Of a DNA stretch of 64,000 nucleotides, positions 1 to 12,369 are shown piece after piece. The notes under the pieces are model-generated. The model saw nothing but the letters and a program-made list of their open reading frames with translations, made no database searches and was not told the origin of the DNA. The first letter of the stretch is position 1. Every line of letters starts with the position of its first letter. The DNA is taken from positions 290,311,205 through 290,375,204 of the forward strand of contig NC_064616.1 of the NCBI RefSeq assembly GCF_023898315.1. Reading direction: 5' to 3'. A program made the position numbers and the translations under genes. The stretch comes from Schistocerca nitens (Eukaryota > Arthropoda > Insecta > Orthoptera > Acrididae).

Positions 1-52
1 GGCTAAGCCACTGCACTCCTAATCAGGAGGAGCAGTTCAAATCCCCTACTTT
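1..52 (+). repeat. tRNA-derived SINE head, cut by the window edge
   Basis: The first 50 bases contain a box-A-like stretch (ggctaagccactg) and a box-B-like stretch (cagttcaaatccc) at tRNA spacing. They resemble the head of the second SINE family seen at 6,580, 31,571 and 36,012. The body is missing, so this is only a fragment. Confidence 0.4.
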
Positions 53-187
53 TCATGTTGACAGAAGCTCACAAGACATAATATTAGTCACCCCGTGATA
101 AGGGCACACAGGTCGATTTGCAGCGCTGTAGATGGTGTGAAACTCACACTAGCCAGTCACGTAACCTTTCATCGCTGACATACACTA

Positions 188-1345
188 CGTGATCAAAAGT
201 AACCGGACACCCCCAAAAACATACGTTTCTCATATTAGGTGCATTGTGCAGCCACCTACTGCCAGGTACTCTATATCAGCGACCTCAGCAGTCATTAGAC
301 TTCGTGAGAGAGCAGATTGGGGCTCTCCGCAGAACTCACGGACTTTGAACGTGGTCGGGTGATTGGCTGTCACTTGTCTCATACGGCTGCACACGAGATT
401 TCCACACTTCTAAACATCCCTAGGTATACTGTTTCCCATGTGATAGTGAAGTGGAAACGTGAAGTGACACGTACAGTACAAAAGCGTACAGGCCGACCTC
501 GTCTGTTGACTGACAGATACCGCCGACAGTTGAAGAGGTTCGGAATGTGTAATAGGCAGACGTCTATCCAGACCATCACACAAGAATTCCAAACTGCATC
601 AGAATCCGCTGCAAGTACTCTGACAGTTAGGCTGGAGGTGAGAAAAATTGGATTTCATTGTCGAGCGGCTACTCATAAGCCACACATCACGCTGGTAAAT
701 GCCAAACGACGCCTTGCTTGGTGTAAGAAGCGTAAACACTGGACGACTGAACATTGGAAAAACGTTGTGTGGAGTGACGAATCACGGTACACAATGTGGC
801 GATGAGATGGCAGGGTGTGGGTATGGCGAATACCTGGTGAAGGTCATCTGCCAGCATGTGTAGTGCCAACAGTAAAATTCGGAGGCGGTGGTGTTATGGT
901 GTGGTCGTGTTTCTCATGGAGGGGGCTTGCACCCCTTGTTGATTTGCGTGGTACTATCACAGCACAAGACTACATTGATGTTTTAAGCACCTTCTTGCTT
1001 CCCATTGTTGAAGAACAATTGCGGGATGGCGACTGCATCTTTCAACACGATCCAACACCTGTTCATAATGCACGGCCTGTGGCAGAGAGGTTACACGACG
1101 ATAACATTCCTGTAATGGACTGTCCTCCGCAGTCCTGACCTGAATCCTATATAACACCTTTGGGATGTTTTGGAACGCCGACTTCGTGCCAGGCCTCACC
1201 GACCGACACCGATACCTCTCCTTAGTGCAGCACTTCGTGAAGAATGGGCTGCCATTCTAAGTCATGGCAGTGGAGCGGTGTGTATACGCAAGGCTGTTCT
1301 ATGGAATTAGCGCAGTAATATAGATCGACGTGGGGACGTAAAAGA
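188..1345 (+). mobile_element. Tc1-like DNA transposon, degraded
   Basis: A Tc1-like element surrounds the broken transposase at 317-1300. The left end is near 188, where a terminal-repeat-like sequence with gtgatcaaaagtaaccgg begins. I could not find its inverted partner on the right, so the right end is an estimate taken from the end of the coding homology. The element is probably truncated there. Confidence 0.6.
317..1300 (+). pseudogene. Tc1-like transposase, broken
   Basis: This encoded a cut-and-paste DDE transposase. The N-terminal half reads as a paired helix-turn-helix domain (LTDFERGRVIG near the start). The first catalytic Asp lies in VVWSDESRY near 765-790. The second lies in IFQHDPTPVHNA near 1040-1075. 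The acidic PDLNPI block is reached only after a frameshift near 1130. An in-frame TGA lies at 803-805 and a further TAA follows PDLNPI, so no full-length protein can be made. The catalytic triad is of the Tc1 DDE type. Confidence 0.85.
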
Positions 1346-2350
1346 ATGTTATGAAGGAGCTACCGTGGGTGAGCTTGCCTTGATAGCTCTAGAATTAAGC
1401 AGGCGAATTTGTTAATGTATTAATGTGAAATGTCCAACGTCTCTGTGGTGTGACGTCACGTGTGCTGGACTGCTGTTGAAATTGCTCGTCAATATTTTAT
1501 AAAGTTTTAGTCATCAGTTACTTTTTTTCAAGTTTGTCTTAATATATGCTGTAAAAGTAACTTATTAGTGGATTTTCATTAATCTCATTCTTTCTTCCTA
1601 TGTTATTGACTCGAGTGGTCTGGTATTCGCGAATGTGCTTACGTCGTTCGTCCAAGCCTCACGCCTCAGTAGTGCTTTTACATGCGATTGTAAAGCTAAG
1701 TGTTGACAAAGTTATTGTGCACTGTTATACAGTTATTAAATTTAATAGTTTTCAGCGGTGTTTCGTGCTGTTTGTGGCGAAATAACGATTTAATCAACTT
1801 TTATAATCGGTCGCTTGCTGTGTTTTTTAGAGTTTTCTGTGCGTTGAAGTCGTTGTAAAAAAATTTTATGCTCTTGTTTTCCGCTGACGTTTACAATTGT
1901 TTGTAATGAAATATTTTAGAAAAGCTTTCATTTAGTGTTTTAACTTCGTTGAATGTTCCAGTGACCGCGTGAATTTTTCGTGTTAGCTGACAATTTTGTG
2001 AAGTTTTGTTGGTATTGGTATTAGCTGTGATGTAGTAGTATTAATATAAGTAGTTGCTTTCTTAGTAGACAGAGAATTTCGAGACAGTTATTGTTAGATC
2101 TATAAATAGTTCCACTGGTGTAACTGACCTTAGGTAACGTAGACGTGCAGTATTTTTCAGTAGCTGTAAAATTTTACCATGAGTGAGAAGCATGGGCTCT
2201 GTCGTAGTTTTGTGAGTATAGGTTACGGTGTGGGATTTGTTCAAAGTATTTTCATTGGGGGGAATGCAGTGGGGAAGCCAGTGGGCATTCAGGCGAGACT
2301 CTTTCCTGGGAAAACAGAATCTGTAGTGAAATAAGTTGATAAAGGAGTAG
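1346..2350. other. Unassigned, possibly LINE 5' untranslated region
   Basis: There is no recognisable gene here. The stretch lies directly upstream of the LINE ORF1 remnant and could be its 5' untranslated part. One short open frame starting at ATG 2179 has no family resemblance that I recognise. Confidence 0.3.
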
Positions 2351-2650
2351 GAGGGTAAGATCTGTGCCCTTCAGGTGCAGTTACAACGCGCAAAGGAGGA
2401 ACTAGATATGTTGAGGAGGGTGAAGGGTGGTGGGGAACAGGTACTGGCAGTTGGCATGGGTCACATTTCAGTAGTGCCAGTTGGGTCTATCAGTAGATCT
2501 GGTTTCACTAGGCATGGTCTGTACCTCAATAGGTATGGGAAAGGGAGGCCGGCAAAGCTTACTGGTGACAGTGTAGTGGGTGATGGTGAGATTACTCATG
2601 GAACAATTCCTGTAGTAGTTGGTGTTAGAGCTGCACCCTTTTTAGATTGA
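2351..2650 (+). pseudogene. LINE ORF1 C-terminal fragment
   Basis: The frame opens after a TAG at 2,348. It reads first a short heptad-like stretch (ALQVQLQRAKEELDMLRR) suggesting a coiled coil. Then comes FTRHGLYLNRYGK, which resembles the terminal His-containing block of the SGNH-esterase-like domain in some LINE ORF1 proteins. The expected preceding Asp is not visible. The frame stops at 2,648-2,650, where the ORF2-like frame begins, so the two frames nearly overlap. The role in the family is RNA and nucleoprotein binding. Confidence 0.55.
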
Positions 2651-2651
2651 A

Positions 2652-5457
2652 GTCAGTTGATAGGTATACCTGCTTAAAGGAGGTTCCTCTAAGTAAGGGC
2701 TCACTTTCACAAGACGTCATGTTTCCAAGTAGAGAAGGATTTAGCATATTTCATCAAAATATAAGAGGTATTAGAGATAAAGGTAGTGAACGGCTTATAG
2801 ATGTTGACTCTGAAATTATTGGTATATCGGAGCACCACTTAAATAATTTGACAATTCAGAGGCTTCCTTTATCAGAATACAGATTAGCTGGCTGTTTTTC
2901 AGGGAGTTCCTTGCGGGGTGGGCGAGTGGCAATGAACCTAAAAAAACGGTATTCCATTTGAGTCATAGACGTATCACTGCAATACACTGAACAGATACTT
3001 GAATGTCGTATAGGGGCAGTTGAATTTAGTAAAACTAAACTCCTAATTGCTGTTGTTTATAGGTCCTCTAACTCTGACTTCGGAGCATTTCTGCTCAAGC
3101 TAGGTTCAAATGGCTCTGAGCACTATGGGACTCAACTGCTGAGGTCATTAGTCCCCTAGAACTTAGAACTAGTTAAACCTAACTAACCTAAGGACATCAC
3201 AAACATCCATGCCCGAGGCAGGATTCGAACCTGCGACCGTAGCGGTCTTGCGGTTCCAGACTGCAGCGCCTTTAACCGCACGGCCACTTCGGCCGGCCTG
3301 CTCAAGCTAGGGAGGATTCTAGATTCACTTTGTAGGAAGTACCAGAAATTAGTTATATGTGGCGACTTCAATATATATTTTGTATATGGTGGTGCAAGAA
3401 AACTGATGTTGGTAGATCTCCTAAATTCATATGATCTGGTGCAGATTGTTTTTTTCCACTAGGGTGCAGGAGAACAGTAGCACAGCCGTAGACAATATTT
3501 TTGTTCATTCTTCATTACTAGATGGGAATTTTGTTATAAAATTGTGAATGACTTTTCAGACCATGATGCACAAATTTTAACACTAAAAGGCTTTTGTACT
3601 GAAACCAATGTCATATTTGACTACAAACTATGTAGGAAAGTTAATCCAAAAGCATTAGAGAGTTTTTTAAACCTTGTCAAGGAACAAGATGGCAGGATGT
3701 TTACAATGCCGATAACATAGATGATAAACATAATGCTTTCCTTGACACATTTCTCATGTCCTTTGAGAGTTGCGTTCCATTAGAACGTTCTAAACGGGGT
3801 ACTAGCAGTAACAGGCAGCCTGGGTGGCTGACTAGTGGGATAAGGATATCATTTAGAACAAAGCGGGAATTACATCAAAATGTTAGAAGTAGTCACAATC
3901 AAGCTACAGTAGTCCTTTACCAACAGTATTGTAAGGTGCTTAAAAATGTTAATAGGAAGGCAAAGAATATTTGGTAGGCAAATAGAATGGTTAATTCACA
4001 GGATAAAATTAAAACCATATGGTCAGTTGTGATGTAAGTGTCTGGTCAGCAGCACAAGGTATATAAAGTCAGTTCGTAGTAAAAATATTTCTGTTACTGA
4101 TAAATCAGATATAAGTACAGTATTTAACAATAATTTTCTGAGCATTGCTGGGGAATTAAATAAAAATTTAGTTTCTACTGGGAATCATATATCTTTCTTG
4201 GCAAATGCCTTTCCGAGATTTATGTCTGATATACTCCTCTGTGGTATAGACAAGGGCGAGATTGATTCAATAATTAAATCACTGAAGACTAAGCACTCTC
4301 ATGGATATGATGGAGTGCCTAGCAGAATATTAAAGTATTGTGCTGCAGTTGTTAGTCATGTATTTAGCCAGATTTGTAATTTTTTCTTTAGGAATGGTCA
4401 GTTTCCTGGATGATTAAAGTACTCAGTAGTAAAGCCGCTTTATAAAAAGGGATAAAGGGATAAGGTAGACAATTTTAGACCTATTTCTACACCATCAGTG
4501 TTTGCTAAAGGCTGTGTATGTAAGGATAATTCATCATTTTATATCACAAGATTTGGTATCAAATGTATAGCTCGGCTTTAGAAGTTGTTTAACAACTGAA
4601 AATGCTATATTCTCTTTTCTCTGTGAGATACTGGATGGATTAAACAAGAGGTTTCGAACGCTAGGCGTATTTTTTATTTAACTTAGGCATTCGATTGTGT
4701 TGATCACAAAATATTGCTCCAGAAGTTGGACCATTAAGAATATGGGGACTAGCTCACAATTGGCTCACCTCGTACTTTAGCAACAGATAGCCAAAAGGTC
4801 ATTGGTCAAAATGTTCAGAATGGCTGTGATGTGGGGTCTGAGTGGGATACAGTCAAGTGGGGGATGCCCCAGGGATCAGTGTTGGGACCACTCCTGTTCC
4901 TTATTTATATAAATGATATGCACTCTAGTATTATGGGTAACTCGAAAACATTTCTGTTTGCTGATGACACTAGCTTGGTAGTAAAAGATGTTGTGCGCAA
5001 CATTGGTCTGGTTACAAATAGACCAGTTCATGACCTAATTTCATGGCTTGTAGAAAATAAACTAACGTTAAATCACAGTAAGGCTCAGTTTTTACAGTTT
5101 CTAACATACAATTCAACAAAACCTGACATTTTAATTTCACAGAATGGGCATATGATTAGTGATGCTGAACAGTTCCTTTTTCTAGGTGTTAAGATAGATA
5201 GTAAACTGTCGTGGAAAGCCCACATTCAGGATGTTGTTCAAAGACTTAATGCTGTCATTTTTGCTATTCGAACGGTATCTGAAATGAGTGATCGTTCAAC
5301 ACGAAAATTAGTCTACTTTGCTTATTTTCATTCGATTATGTCGTATGATATATTTTGGAGTAACTCTTCCCATTCTAAAGGGACCCCTTTTCAAGACTCT
5401 GGGTATTTTGACATTGGCTTCTCAATATATATACTTCGTAATGTCATTTATTGTTAA
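2652..5457 (+). pseudogene. LINE ORF2 (endonuclease-reverse transcriptase), broken
   Basis: The 5' part resembles an APE-type endonuclease: FHQNIRGIRDKG near 2,750, SEHH near 2,830 and CGDFNI near 3,360 after the SINE. The 3' part is a reverse transcriptase. Its leading block is near 4,290 (KHSHGYDGVPSRIL), MPQGSVLGPLLF is near 4,865 and the catalytic FADD is near 4,960. The 208-residue frame at 4,831-5,457 is the longest intact piece. Stops and frame changes separate all other pieces. Confidence 0.8.
3105..3297 (-). repeat. tRNA-derived SINE (family 1) inside the LINE
   Basis: A full family-1 SINE on the minus strand, with A box, B box (GGTTCGAATCC) and the shared tail. A perfect 14-bp duplication flanks it (3,091-3,104 and 3,298-3,311), so it inserted after the LINE. 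Confidence 0.95.
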
Positions 5458-6205
5458 CGATATTAGCTTATTCTCAAGAATAAGCAGCTTTCACTGAGTT
5501 AATACGCAGCGGAAATCAAACCTGCATTTGGATCGGACTCTTGTACAGAAAGATGTGCAGTATACTGCTGCAGCCATTTTCAATAAACTACTACTCGAAT
5601 TCAAAAATCTTAGCAGTAAGCCACGCGCTTTCAAACCGAAATTGAAGGTTTCCTCATGGGTAACTCCTTCTATTAGCCGAGGAGTTCCTTGAAAAATTAA
5701 GCTAATTCTTGTTGCATTGTTGATTGCGTTTACTTAAAATTATGGATTGACTTTTTTCAAATTCATAAACATTTCATTTTTATCTGTTCTTTTGTGTTGT
5801 AATTCCATGTACTGACATGTTCCATGACCTTGGAGATTTGCTCCTCAATTTGGTGCTAGGGAGCCTGACGTGTAAATAAATAAATAAATCTGTACAAAGA
5901 ATGTCATTGTATTGTGTACTGTGCATACTGTGCATTTAAACTGGGGGCCTAGAAACGGCGGAGAGGCTTCGTCTCGCCGTAGCCCTCAGAGGTTCTCAAC
6001 TCCGCAATAGGCCACAGCAGTCCAACCACGCCACCGTCGCTCCACGGGGTTATTTTGCGGTTCGGCCCCCAGTTATGTTAGTGTTTTCAGAGCACACATT
6101 AGCTGATAATTAAATGTTTAGATTACAGTCTATGTCCTGAAGCGTATGAAGTGGTGATATTGATGGAAAACTGATGTTTCAATTTACTTAGTCACTTGTA
6201 TAGAG

Positions 6206-6393
6206 CCAGCCGGGGTGGCCGAGCGGTTCTAGGCGCTACAGTCTGGAACCGCGCGACTGCTACGGTCGCAGGTTCGAATCCTGCCTGGGGCATGGATGTG
6301 TGTAATGTCCTTAGGTTAGTTAGGTTTAAGTAGTTCTAAGTTCTAGGGGACTGATGACCTCAGAAGTTAAGTCCCATAGTGCTCAGAGCCAAC
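6206..6393 (+). repeat. tRNA-derived SINE (family 1)
   Basis: A family-1 SINE in plus orientation with the tRNA-like head (TGGCCGAGCGG, GGTTCGAATCC) and shared tail. A perfect 13-bp target duplication lies at 6,193-6,205 and 6,394-6,406. Confidence 0.95.
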
Positions 6394-6579
6394 CACTTGT
6401 ATAGAGTTATTTGCTGATCCTTATACCACTTACACGAAAACAATGTGGTGTTTAAATCACTGTTACTGAGTCTCACGAACAATCTGGGGCGTTTCTTACG
6501 CCTATCCTGTTGAGGTCTCTAGTGAAGTTTCTGTTGCAGAAACGCATTCTTATTATTTACGGTAAAAAGAAGGAAGGAA

Positions 6580-6761
6580 GATAAGGGTTTAATGTCCCCT
6601 CAACAGCGCAATAATTAGAAAAGAAGGGCAAGCTCTTTTTAGGGAAGGATGCTGAAGGAAATCGACCGTGCCCATCCTGGTTCTGAATGGTCGGATGCGA
6701 ATTTTAACCGTCATCCTCCCGAATGCGAGCCCAGTATGCTAACTATTGCATCACCCCGCTC
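6580..6761 (-). repeat. tRNA-derived SINE (family 2), internally deleted
   Basis: In minus orientation it reads a tRNA-like head (about 6,700-6,760), then the family-2 body seen also at 31,571 and 36,012. It is shorter than the 36-kb copy, which suggests an internal deletion. No clear target duplication was found. Confidence 0.65.
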
Positions 6762-7517
6762 AATGTTGACTGTAAAAATCGTTTACCGCTTGTCCAATCC
6801 GTTCATCACAGTCTTCTGGAAAGTGGACTTTCACATTAGAGTACTGATGGGTTCTCTGCCATTGTCTTTTCCCTGTTGCTAGAGTTTCCTTATATTTAGG
6901 CTGCCGACTACATTTGTACGCACCTGTGTCTTCAAGTGATCCTTCAAGCTGAAGACATTTAAGTTTAAATCTAGTGATCACGGTTCTCATCCAACTGATC
7001 CGCCTCATGCTAATAAATCGTTCTCAGTACTCTTCAGTCGTGTAATGCACCTCTGCATTACTAAAGCGTGCTGGTGCACCACTGTACATGTTTAACATCC
7101 GGCTACGTAGATCTAGCAGCGAATCTTCAAGTACCGGAAGCTCCGGCAGGATGTAATTCAAAAAGCTTTGATACAAATATCTAGATATCCATGAAGTAAA
7201 GACGTTTTGCCCAATTAAAATCTCACGGATAACCCCTGCCAAATGTTCAGGGAATGTGTTTACTGATATTGTTATTCTTGTGCTACATTGTGGTTGATGA
7301 GTGCCCATACATGGTCGTTATGGACTTTGAATGAAAATGATTCATGAAGTCATCGCCTTGTCTGACTGTAGAACCAAGTACAAGATTCTAAACAGGGAGT
7401 CTGTCAGGGTGAAGTAGTACACGCTGGTAGTGACATGCATGGCAACTATTTCCCAATTAAATGAGCCACGCCATAGGAAGTTCTGCGAGCAGTGCAACAG
7501 AATTTCATCGTGCACGT
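6762..7517. other. No recognisable feature
   Basis: Short open frames on both strands show no motif I recognise. No tandem or inverted repeat stands out. Confidence 0.4.
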
Positions 7518-7528
7518 AAATGAGAACG

Positions 7529-7712
7529 CCGAGCGGTTCTAGGCGCTACAGTCTGGAAACGCGCGACCGCTACGGTCGCAGGTTCGAATCCTGCCTTGGG
7601 CATGGGTATTGTGATGTCTTAGGTTAGTTAGGTTTAAGTAGTTCTACGTTCTAGGGGGCTGATGACCTCAGAAGTTAAGTCCCATAGTGCTCAGAGCCAT
7701 TTCAACTATTTG
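7529..7712 (+). repeat. tRNA-derived SINE (family 1), 5' shortened
   Basis: Starts inside the A box and carries B box and tail. An 11-bp duplication (aaatgagaacg) lies at 7,518-7,528 and 7,713-7,723. Confidence 0.93.
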
Positions 7713-8150
7713 AAATGAGAACGTGAATATTTTCCAATAAATTGTCTTTATATTAACCTAGGGCGTGCAACATAACAGAAACTTGTGCATGTAGCACCTG
7801 TTGCACCTCGACATCTGTGAAGCGCAGTGGATTCACATGCATCCCGTTAATTGTTGAGTTGGAAGCATTTAATCATATAGACGATGGGCATGTGATGGAA
7901 TATACAGCATTATAAACACACTAAAAATGTTTTGCATCACCTCAGTTCCGAGAGTTTCGGAACCTGTACGGAAAATTGGAACAGGGATCAACGTAAACTT
8001 CACTTCCATCCTTTTTACTGCTCATGAGAACCACACATTGCATGTTATACCACTATACAGCGAGACCTTCAGAGATGGTGGTCCAGACTGCTGTACACAC
8101 CGGTACCTCTGATACCCAGTAGCACGTTCTGTTGCATTGATACATGACTG

Positions 8151-8345
8151 CCGGCCGCGGTGGTCTCGCGGTTCTAGGCGCGCAGTCAGGAACCGTGCGA
8201 CTGCTACGGTCGCAGGTTTGAATCCTGCCTCGAGCATGGATGTGCGTGATGTCCTTAGGTTAGTTAGGTTTAAGTAGTTCTAAGTTCTAGGGGACTGATG
8301 ACCATAGCAGTTGAGTCCCATAGTGCTCAGAGCCATTTGAACCAT
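8151..8345 (+). repeat. tRNA-derived SINE (family 1) in Tc1-like element
   Basis: Plus-strand family-1 SINE with a head variant (gcggtggtctcgcggttc). A 14-bp duplication ending in gatacatgactg lies at 8,137-8,150 and 8,346-8,359. Confidence 0.94.
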
Positions 8346-8359
8346 TTGATACATGACTG

Positions 8360-9363
8360 TATTCGTCGTGGCATACTATCCACAAGTTCATCAAGGCACC
8401 GTTGGTTCAGATTGTCCCACTCCTCAACGGCGATTCGCTGTAGTCCACTCCTCAACGGCGATTCGCTGTAGTTGCCTCAGAGTGGTTGGTGGGTCACAGT
8501 CATCCATAAACAGGCATTTTCAATCTATCCCAGGCATGTTCGATAGCGTTCATGTCTGGAGAACATGCTGGCCAGACAGTATTGTTATCCCGAAGGAAGT
8601 CATTCACAAGATGTGCACGATGGGGGCCCGAATTGTCATCCATAGAGACGAAAACCTCATCAATATGCGTCCAATATGGTTGCACTATCGGTCGGAGGAT
8701 GGCATTTAGGTATCGTACAGCCGTTACGGTGCCTTCCTTCACCACCAGCTGCGTACGTCGGCCCCACATAATGTCACCCCAAAACAGCAGGGAACCTCCA
8801 CCTTGCTGCACTCGCTGGACAGTGTGTCTGAGGCATTCAGCCTGACTGGCTTGCCTCCAAACACATCTCCGACGATTGTATGATCGAAAGTATATGCGAC
8901 GCTCATCAGTGAAGAGAACGTGATGTCAATCCTGAGCAGTCCATTCGGCATGTTGTTGGGCCCATGTGTACCGCACTGCATGGTGTCGTGGTTGCAAAGA
9001 TAGATCTCGCCATGGACGTCGGGAGTGAAGTTGCGCATTATGCAGCCTATTGTGCACAGTTTGAGTCGTAACACGACATCCTGTTGCTGCACGAAAAGCA
9101 TTATTCAACATGGTGGCGTTGTTGTCAGCGTTCTTTCGAGCTATAATCAGTAGGTAGGGGCCATCCACTGCAGTAGTAGCCCTTGCGCGGCCTGAGTGAG
9201 GCATGTCATCGACAGTTCCTGTCTCTCTGTATCTCCTCCATGCCCGAACAACATCGCTTTGGTTCACTCCGAGACGCCTGGACACTTCCCTTGTTGAGAG
9301 CCCTTCTTGGCACAAAGTAACAATGCGGACGCGTTAGAACGTTGGTGTTGACCGTCTAGCCAT
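8360..9363 (-). pseudogene. Tc1-like transposase, broken
   Basis: Reading down from ATG at 9,361-9,363, the gene encodes an HTH region (LSTREVSRRLGV) and the DDE domain. The motifs are FTDER near 8,910, SMDDNSGPHRA near 8,620 and PDMNAIEHAWD near 8,530. Lesions visible are a TAA soon after the start (about 9,335), a TGA at 8,926-8,928, a frame change near 8,505, and a 28-bp tandem duplication at 8,417-8,472. It cannot make transposase. Tc1 type, normally about 340 residues. Confidence 0.85.
8417..8472. repeat. 28-bp tandem duplication inside a transposase relic
   Basis: Units at 8,417-8,444 and 8,445-8,472 are identical. The shift of 28 bases breaks the transposase frame. Confidence 0.9.
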
Positions 9364-9488
9364 GGCTGAACTACATACAACACGAGCCGTGTATCTCCTT
9401 CCTGGTGCAATGAACTGATCGTCTCTCGGACACCCTCCATCTAATAGGCGCTGCTCATTCATGGTTGTTTACATCTTTGGGCGGGTTT

Positions 9489-9670
9489 GGTTCAAAATGG
9501 CTCTCAGCACTAGGGGACTTAACATCTGAGGTCATCAGTCCCCTAGAACTTTGAACTACTTAAACCTAACTAACCTAAGGACATCACACACATCCACGCC
9601 CGAGGCAGGATTCGAACCTGCGACCGTAGCGGTTGCGCGGTTCCAGACTGTAGCGCCTAGAACCGCTCGG
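9489..9670 (-). repeat. tRNA-derived SINE (family 1) in Tc1-like element
   Basis: Minus-strand family-1 SINE lacking the first bases of the head. A 10-bp duplication (gggcgggttt) lies at 9,479-9,488 and 9,671-9,680. Confidence 0.93.
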
Positions 9671-9796
9671 GGGCGGGTTTAGTGACATCCCTGAACAATC
9701 AAAGGGACTGTATCTGTGATACAGTATCCACAGTCAACGTCTATCTTCAGCAGTTCTGGGAACCGGGGTGATGCAAAACTATTTTTGATGTGTGTA

Positions 9797-10749
9797 AATC
9801 ACTTCGTCATACGTGAGGTATACGCCGAGACTTCTATGTTGCCCCACTCTATGATTCACATAGTGAAAGTCAGCCAAACTACCATCTCAGTATCAAAGCT
9901 AACAATAAGCAGCCTCTCCAATAGCTGATGAAGCAGCAAGCATCAGTGATATAGGCCTCATGACCGTAATAGCTTTTCATCCTCTCATATCTTCTGGGAT
10001 ACCTGTTCACACAACATCTACTCGCTTTCCATCTCAAAAATCGATATCTATCTTAACGAGGAGGATCAGTGTTTACTACGAATACGACCTAATATATTAT
10101 CTTTGATTCATACGTCGGAACTTGTGTAATCTTGTTTTAAGTCTGGGATTACAAGGTTATAAGCAATTTCGTAATGAAAACCTCTGGTAAATACATGGCG
10201 GGCTGTAGACATCGAATCACTGTGTGGCGTGGTAATGTGTCGCTTGAACGTTTTCTTGCATTTCAGTTACGACTGCTTAATCGCTAGCGGTTTCACATTT
10301 TTCATTGGGAACACATTTCAAGCCACTACCCTTCGGTGCTTCTATACCCTAAAAAATCATTTTCAACCATCCATTACGTAAACGTCTCGATATTCATTAA
10401 CCCCAAGGAATGTGTTCTTGGCTAGTTGACGAAGAGTAGTATAACAGGCTTTATACATTCGAGTTAAATACCCCACTATATCTTAAATTTCGTTCCATAT
10501 TCTACACACTTGCATGTGATAATACAACAACAATTTGGATGCATATTTCATGTCCTTACTAGAACGTTAATTGATTTTGTGGCTCTCAATAAATGTACAT
10601 AACACTGCACCGATCATTAGTAGCCTATCCTTCCTCGCCTCTCCCCTACCCCCGTCCTCATGGCACAATTACCGATCATTTGCTATTTTTGTGCTCCTGT
10701 GGGAGGCAGCTGTCCAGTCGTTCATTATATGCCTAACAGTTTGTAATAC
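9797..10749. other. No recognisable feature
   Basis: No gene, repeat end or RNA signal that I recognise. Confidence 0.4.
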
Positions 10750-10753
10750 GCAC

Positions 10754-10800
<47 letters not shown>
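10750..10800. repeat. (CA)n microsatellite
   Basis: About 24 CA units with one or two interruptions. The open frames across it are low-complexity artefacts. Confidence 0.97.
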
Positions 10801-10801
<1 letters not shown>

Positions 10802-10826
10802 AAACATACACATACAAAGCAACATA

Positions 10827-12163
10827 CAGGGTGATAATTATTGAACTATATGAAATAAAGTTGTTAGGATATTCAAAATGCACGGCTGGCCGCGGGGCAT
10901 GATGGGAATTAGTATGCGCATGGACACGCGCTTTGTTGTTTTCGGCCATGTGTACGTGAAAATGTCATGGTACAGCGTGCCTGAGTGTATAGAGCTTGTG
11001 ACGGCCCACTATGGGGCCCATAGCAACCCAGCTGCGACTCAAAGGAAGTTCGCGACAGAGTTCAAGCTGAAGACAACCGGTAAAAGTGTGCTGACAATCA
11101 AGAATTTGTTTCGCAAGTTTGATAGAACGGGTAGTTTCCTAATGACAGTGTTAGCTATGTCGGTCGACCACAAAGGTTGAAAACGCCTGAAAACATCGGG
11201 AAATACGCGCTGTGTTTCAAACCAGCCCCAGGAAATCGATCAGACGAGTTTGCAAAACAGGTTGGAATCAACAGGGAGACACTGCGACAAAATGTTGTTC
11301 AAGAAGATCTGCATCTCTTCCCATACAAAATTCAAAGCCATCAGCCATTAAGCCCCAGGGCTATGGAATAGCGGTTGTGTTTCGCCAACACTACTGTCCA
11401 CAGAAGTAACGAATAGGACTTTGATGCGAATATGGTTTAGATTAGTGACGAAGCCCACTTTCCATGGATGGGTTCGCCAGTAAGCAAAATTGGCCCATTC
11501 GGGGGACTGAGAGTCCTCAGTTCGCGATCGAGAAGTCTCTTCATCCTCAGCGGGTAACTGTGTGGTGTGCAATGTCCAGTCACGGAATAATCGGTGCGAT
11601 ATTCCTTGATGGCACGGTGACTACCTAACGGTGTGCGAAGGTTATGGAAGTTGATCTCATCCCCATTCTCCAGAGTGACCCCGATTTCGACAAGATGTGG
11701 TTCATGCAAGACGGAGCTTGACGGCATCGAAGCAGGAGAGTGTTTGATGTCCTGGAGGAGCACTTTGGCGACCGCATTCTGGTTCTGGGGTACCCAGAGG
11801 TCACTGGTATGGGCCTCGATTGGCCGCCATATTCTCCGAATCTGAACACATGCGGCTCCTTTTTGTGGGATTATATTAAAGACATGGTGTACAGCAATAG
11901 CCCCAAAACCATTGCTGTGATGAAAACTGCTATTCAGGAGGTCAACGACAATATCGATGCTCCGACACTTCAGGGGGTTATGCTGAATTTCGCCATTCGT
12001 CTACGCCACACCATCGCCAATGATGGCAGGCATATCGAACATGTCATAAGCTAAACCTGAATATCAGTAGTGACGTTTACATGTTGAGTAAAATGTGTGC
12101 ACGCCGTAGTTTGGAACTGTTTTACGTTTATTTCTCATATAGTTCATTAATTGTCATCCTGCG
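10827..12163 (+). mobile_element. IS630/mariner-type DNA transposon, dead
   Basis: Bounded by inverted ends of about 35 bp (cagggtgataatta at the left, its near-complement ending near 12,163). TA lies at 10,825-10,826 and 12,164-12,165. The interior is a decayed transposase related to the intact one at 16,423. Confidence 0.82.
10962..12054 (+). pseudogene. IS630/mariner-type transposase, broken
   Basis: The start (YSVPECIELVTAHYG) and an HTH-containing N-terminal region are readable to about 11,150. After a frameshift the reading continues (KTPENIGK, then FPYKIQSHQPLSP). The first catalytic block reads ISDEAHF near 11,445 and the second MQDGA near 11,710, followed by a stop. The C-terminal part at 11,740-12,054 reads LGYPEVTGMGLDWPPYSPN. 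The third catalytic position is damaged: GSFLWD stands where the intact relative has CDFFLWG. Several stops and frameshifts show a dead copy. Confidence 0.82.
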
Positions 12164-12305
12164 TAACGGTGCCCAGCTATTATTTCTGCAGCATAACTCA
12201 TCTGTAATGTGCGTTGTTGAACTGTAATTACTTTAGCAAATATTTGCCTCCTTTCATACATAAATTTTCTCCATGCCTCCTTTATGAGTTGCTATGTGAG
12301 TGTGA

Positions 12306-12369
<64 letters not shown>

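Larger units (their letters stand above)
2351..5888 (+). mobile_element. Non-LTR retrotransposon (jockey/CR1-like), old copy
   Basis: A LINE running on the plus strand with remnants of ORF1, an endonuclease region and a reverse transcriptase. It ends in a (TAAA)n tail at about 5,871-5,888, preceded by an untranslated stretch. A SINE splits the endonuclease region at 3,105-3,297. Many stops and frameshifts break ORF2, so this is an inactive copy. The jockey/CR1 placement rests on the RT style and is by eye. Confidence 0.8.
7913..9796 (-). mobile_element. Tc1-like DNA transposon carrying two SINEs
   Basis: The ends match as inverted repeats: both read roughly cacac, A-rich, then GTTTTGCATCACC, with TA next to each (about 7,911-7,914 and 9,795-9,796). 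The interior holds a broken Tc1-type transposase on the minus strand. Two family-1 SINEs (8,151-8,345 and 9,489-9,670), each with its own duplication, inserted later. Confidence 0.85.

Noticed and set aside
6206..6290. Functional tRNA gene
   Set aside because: A and B boxes are present, but the unit is the head of a SINE with a target duplication, and the cloverleaf is not convincing. The same holds for all other family-1 copies.
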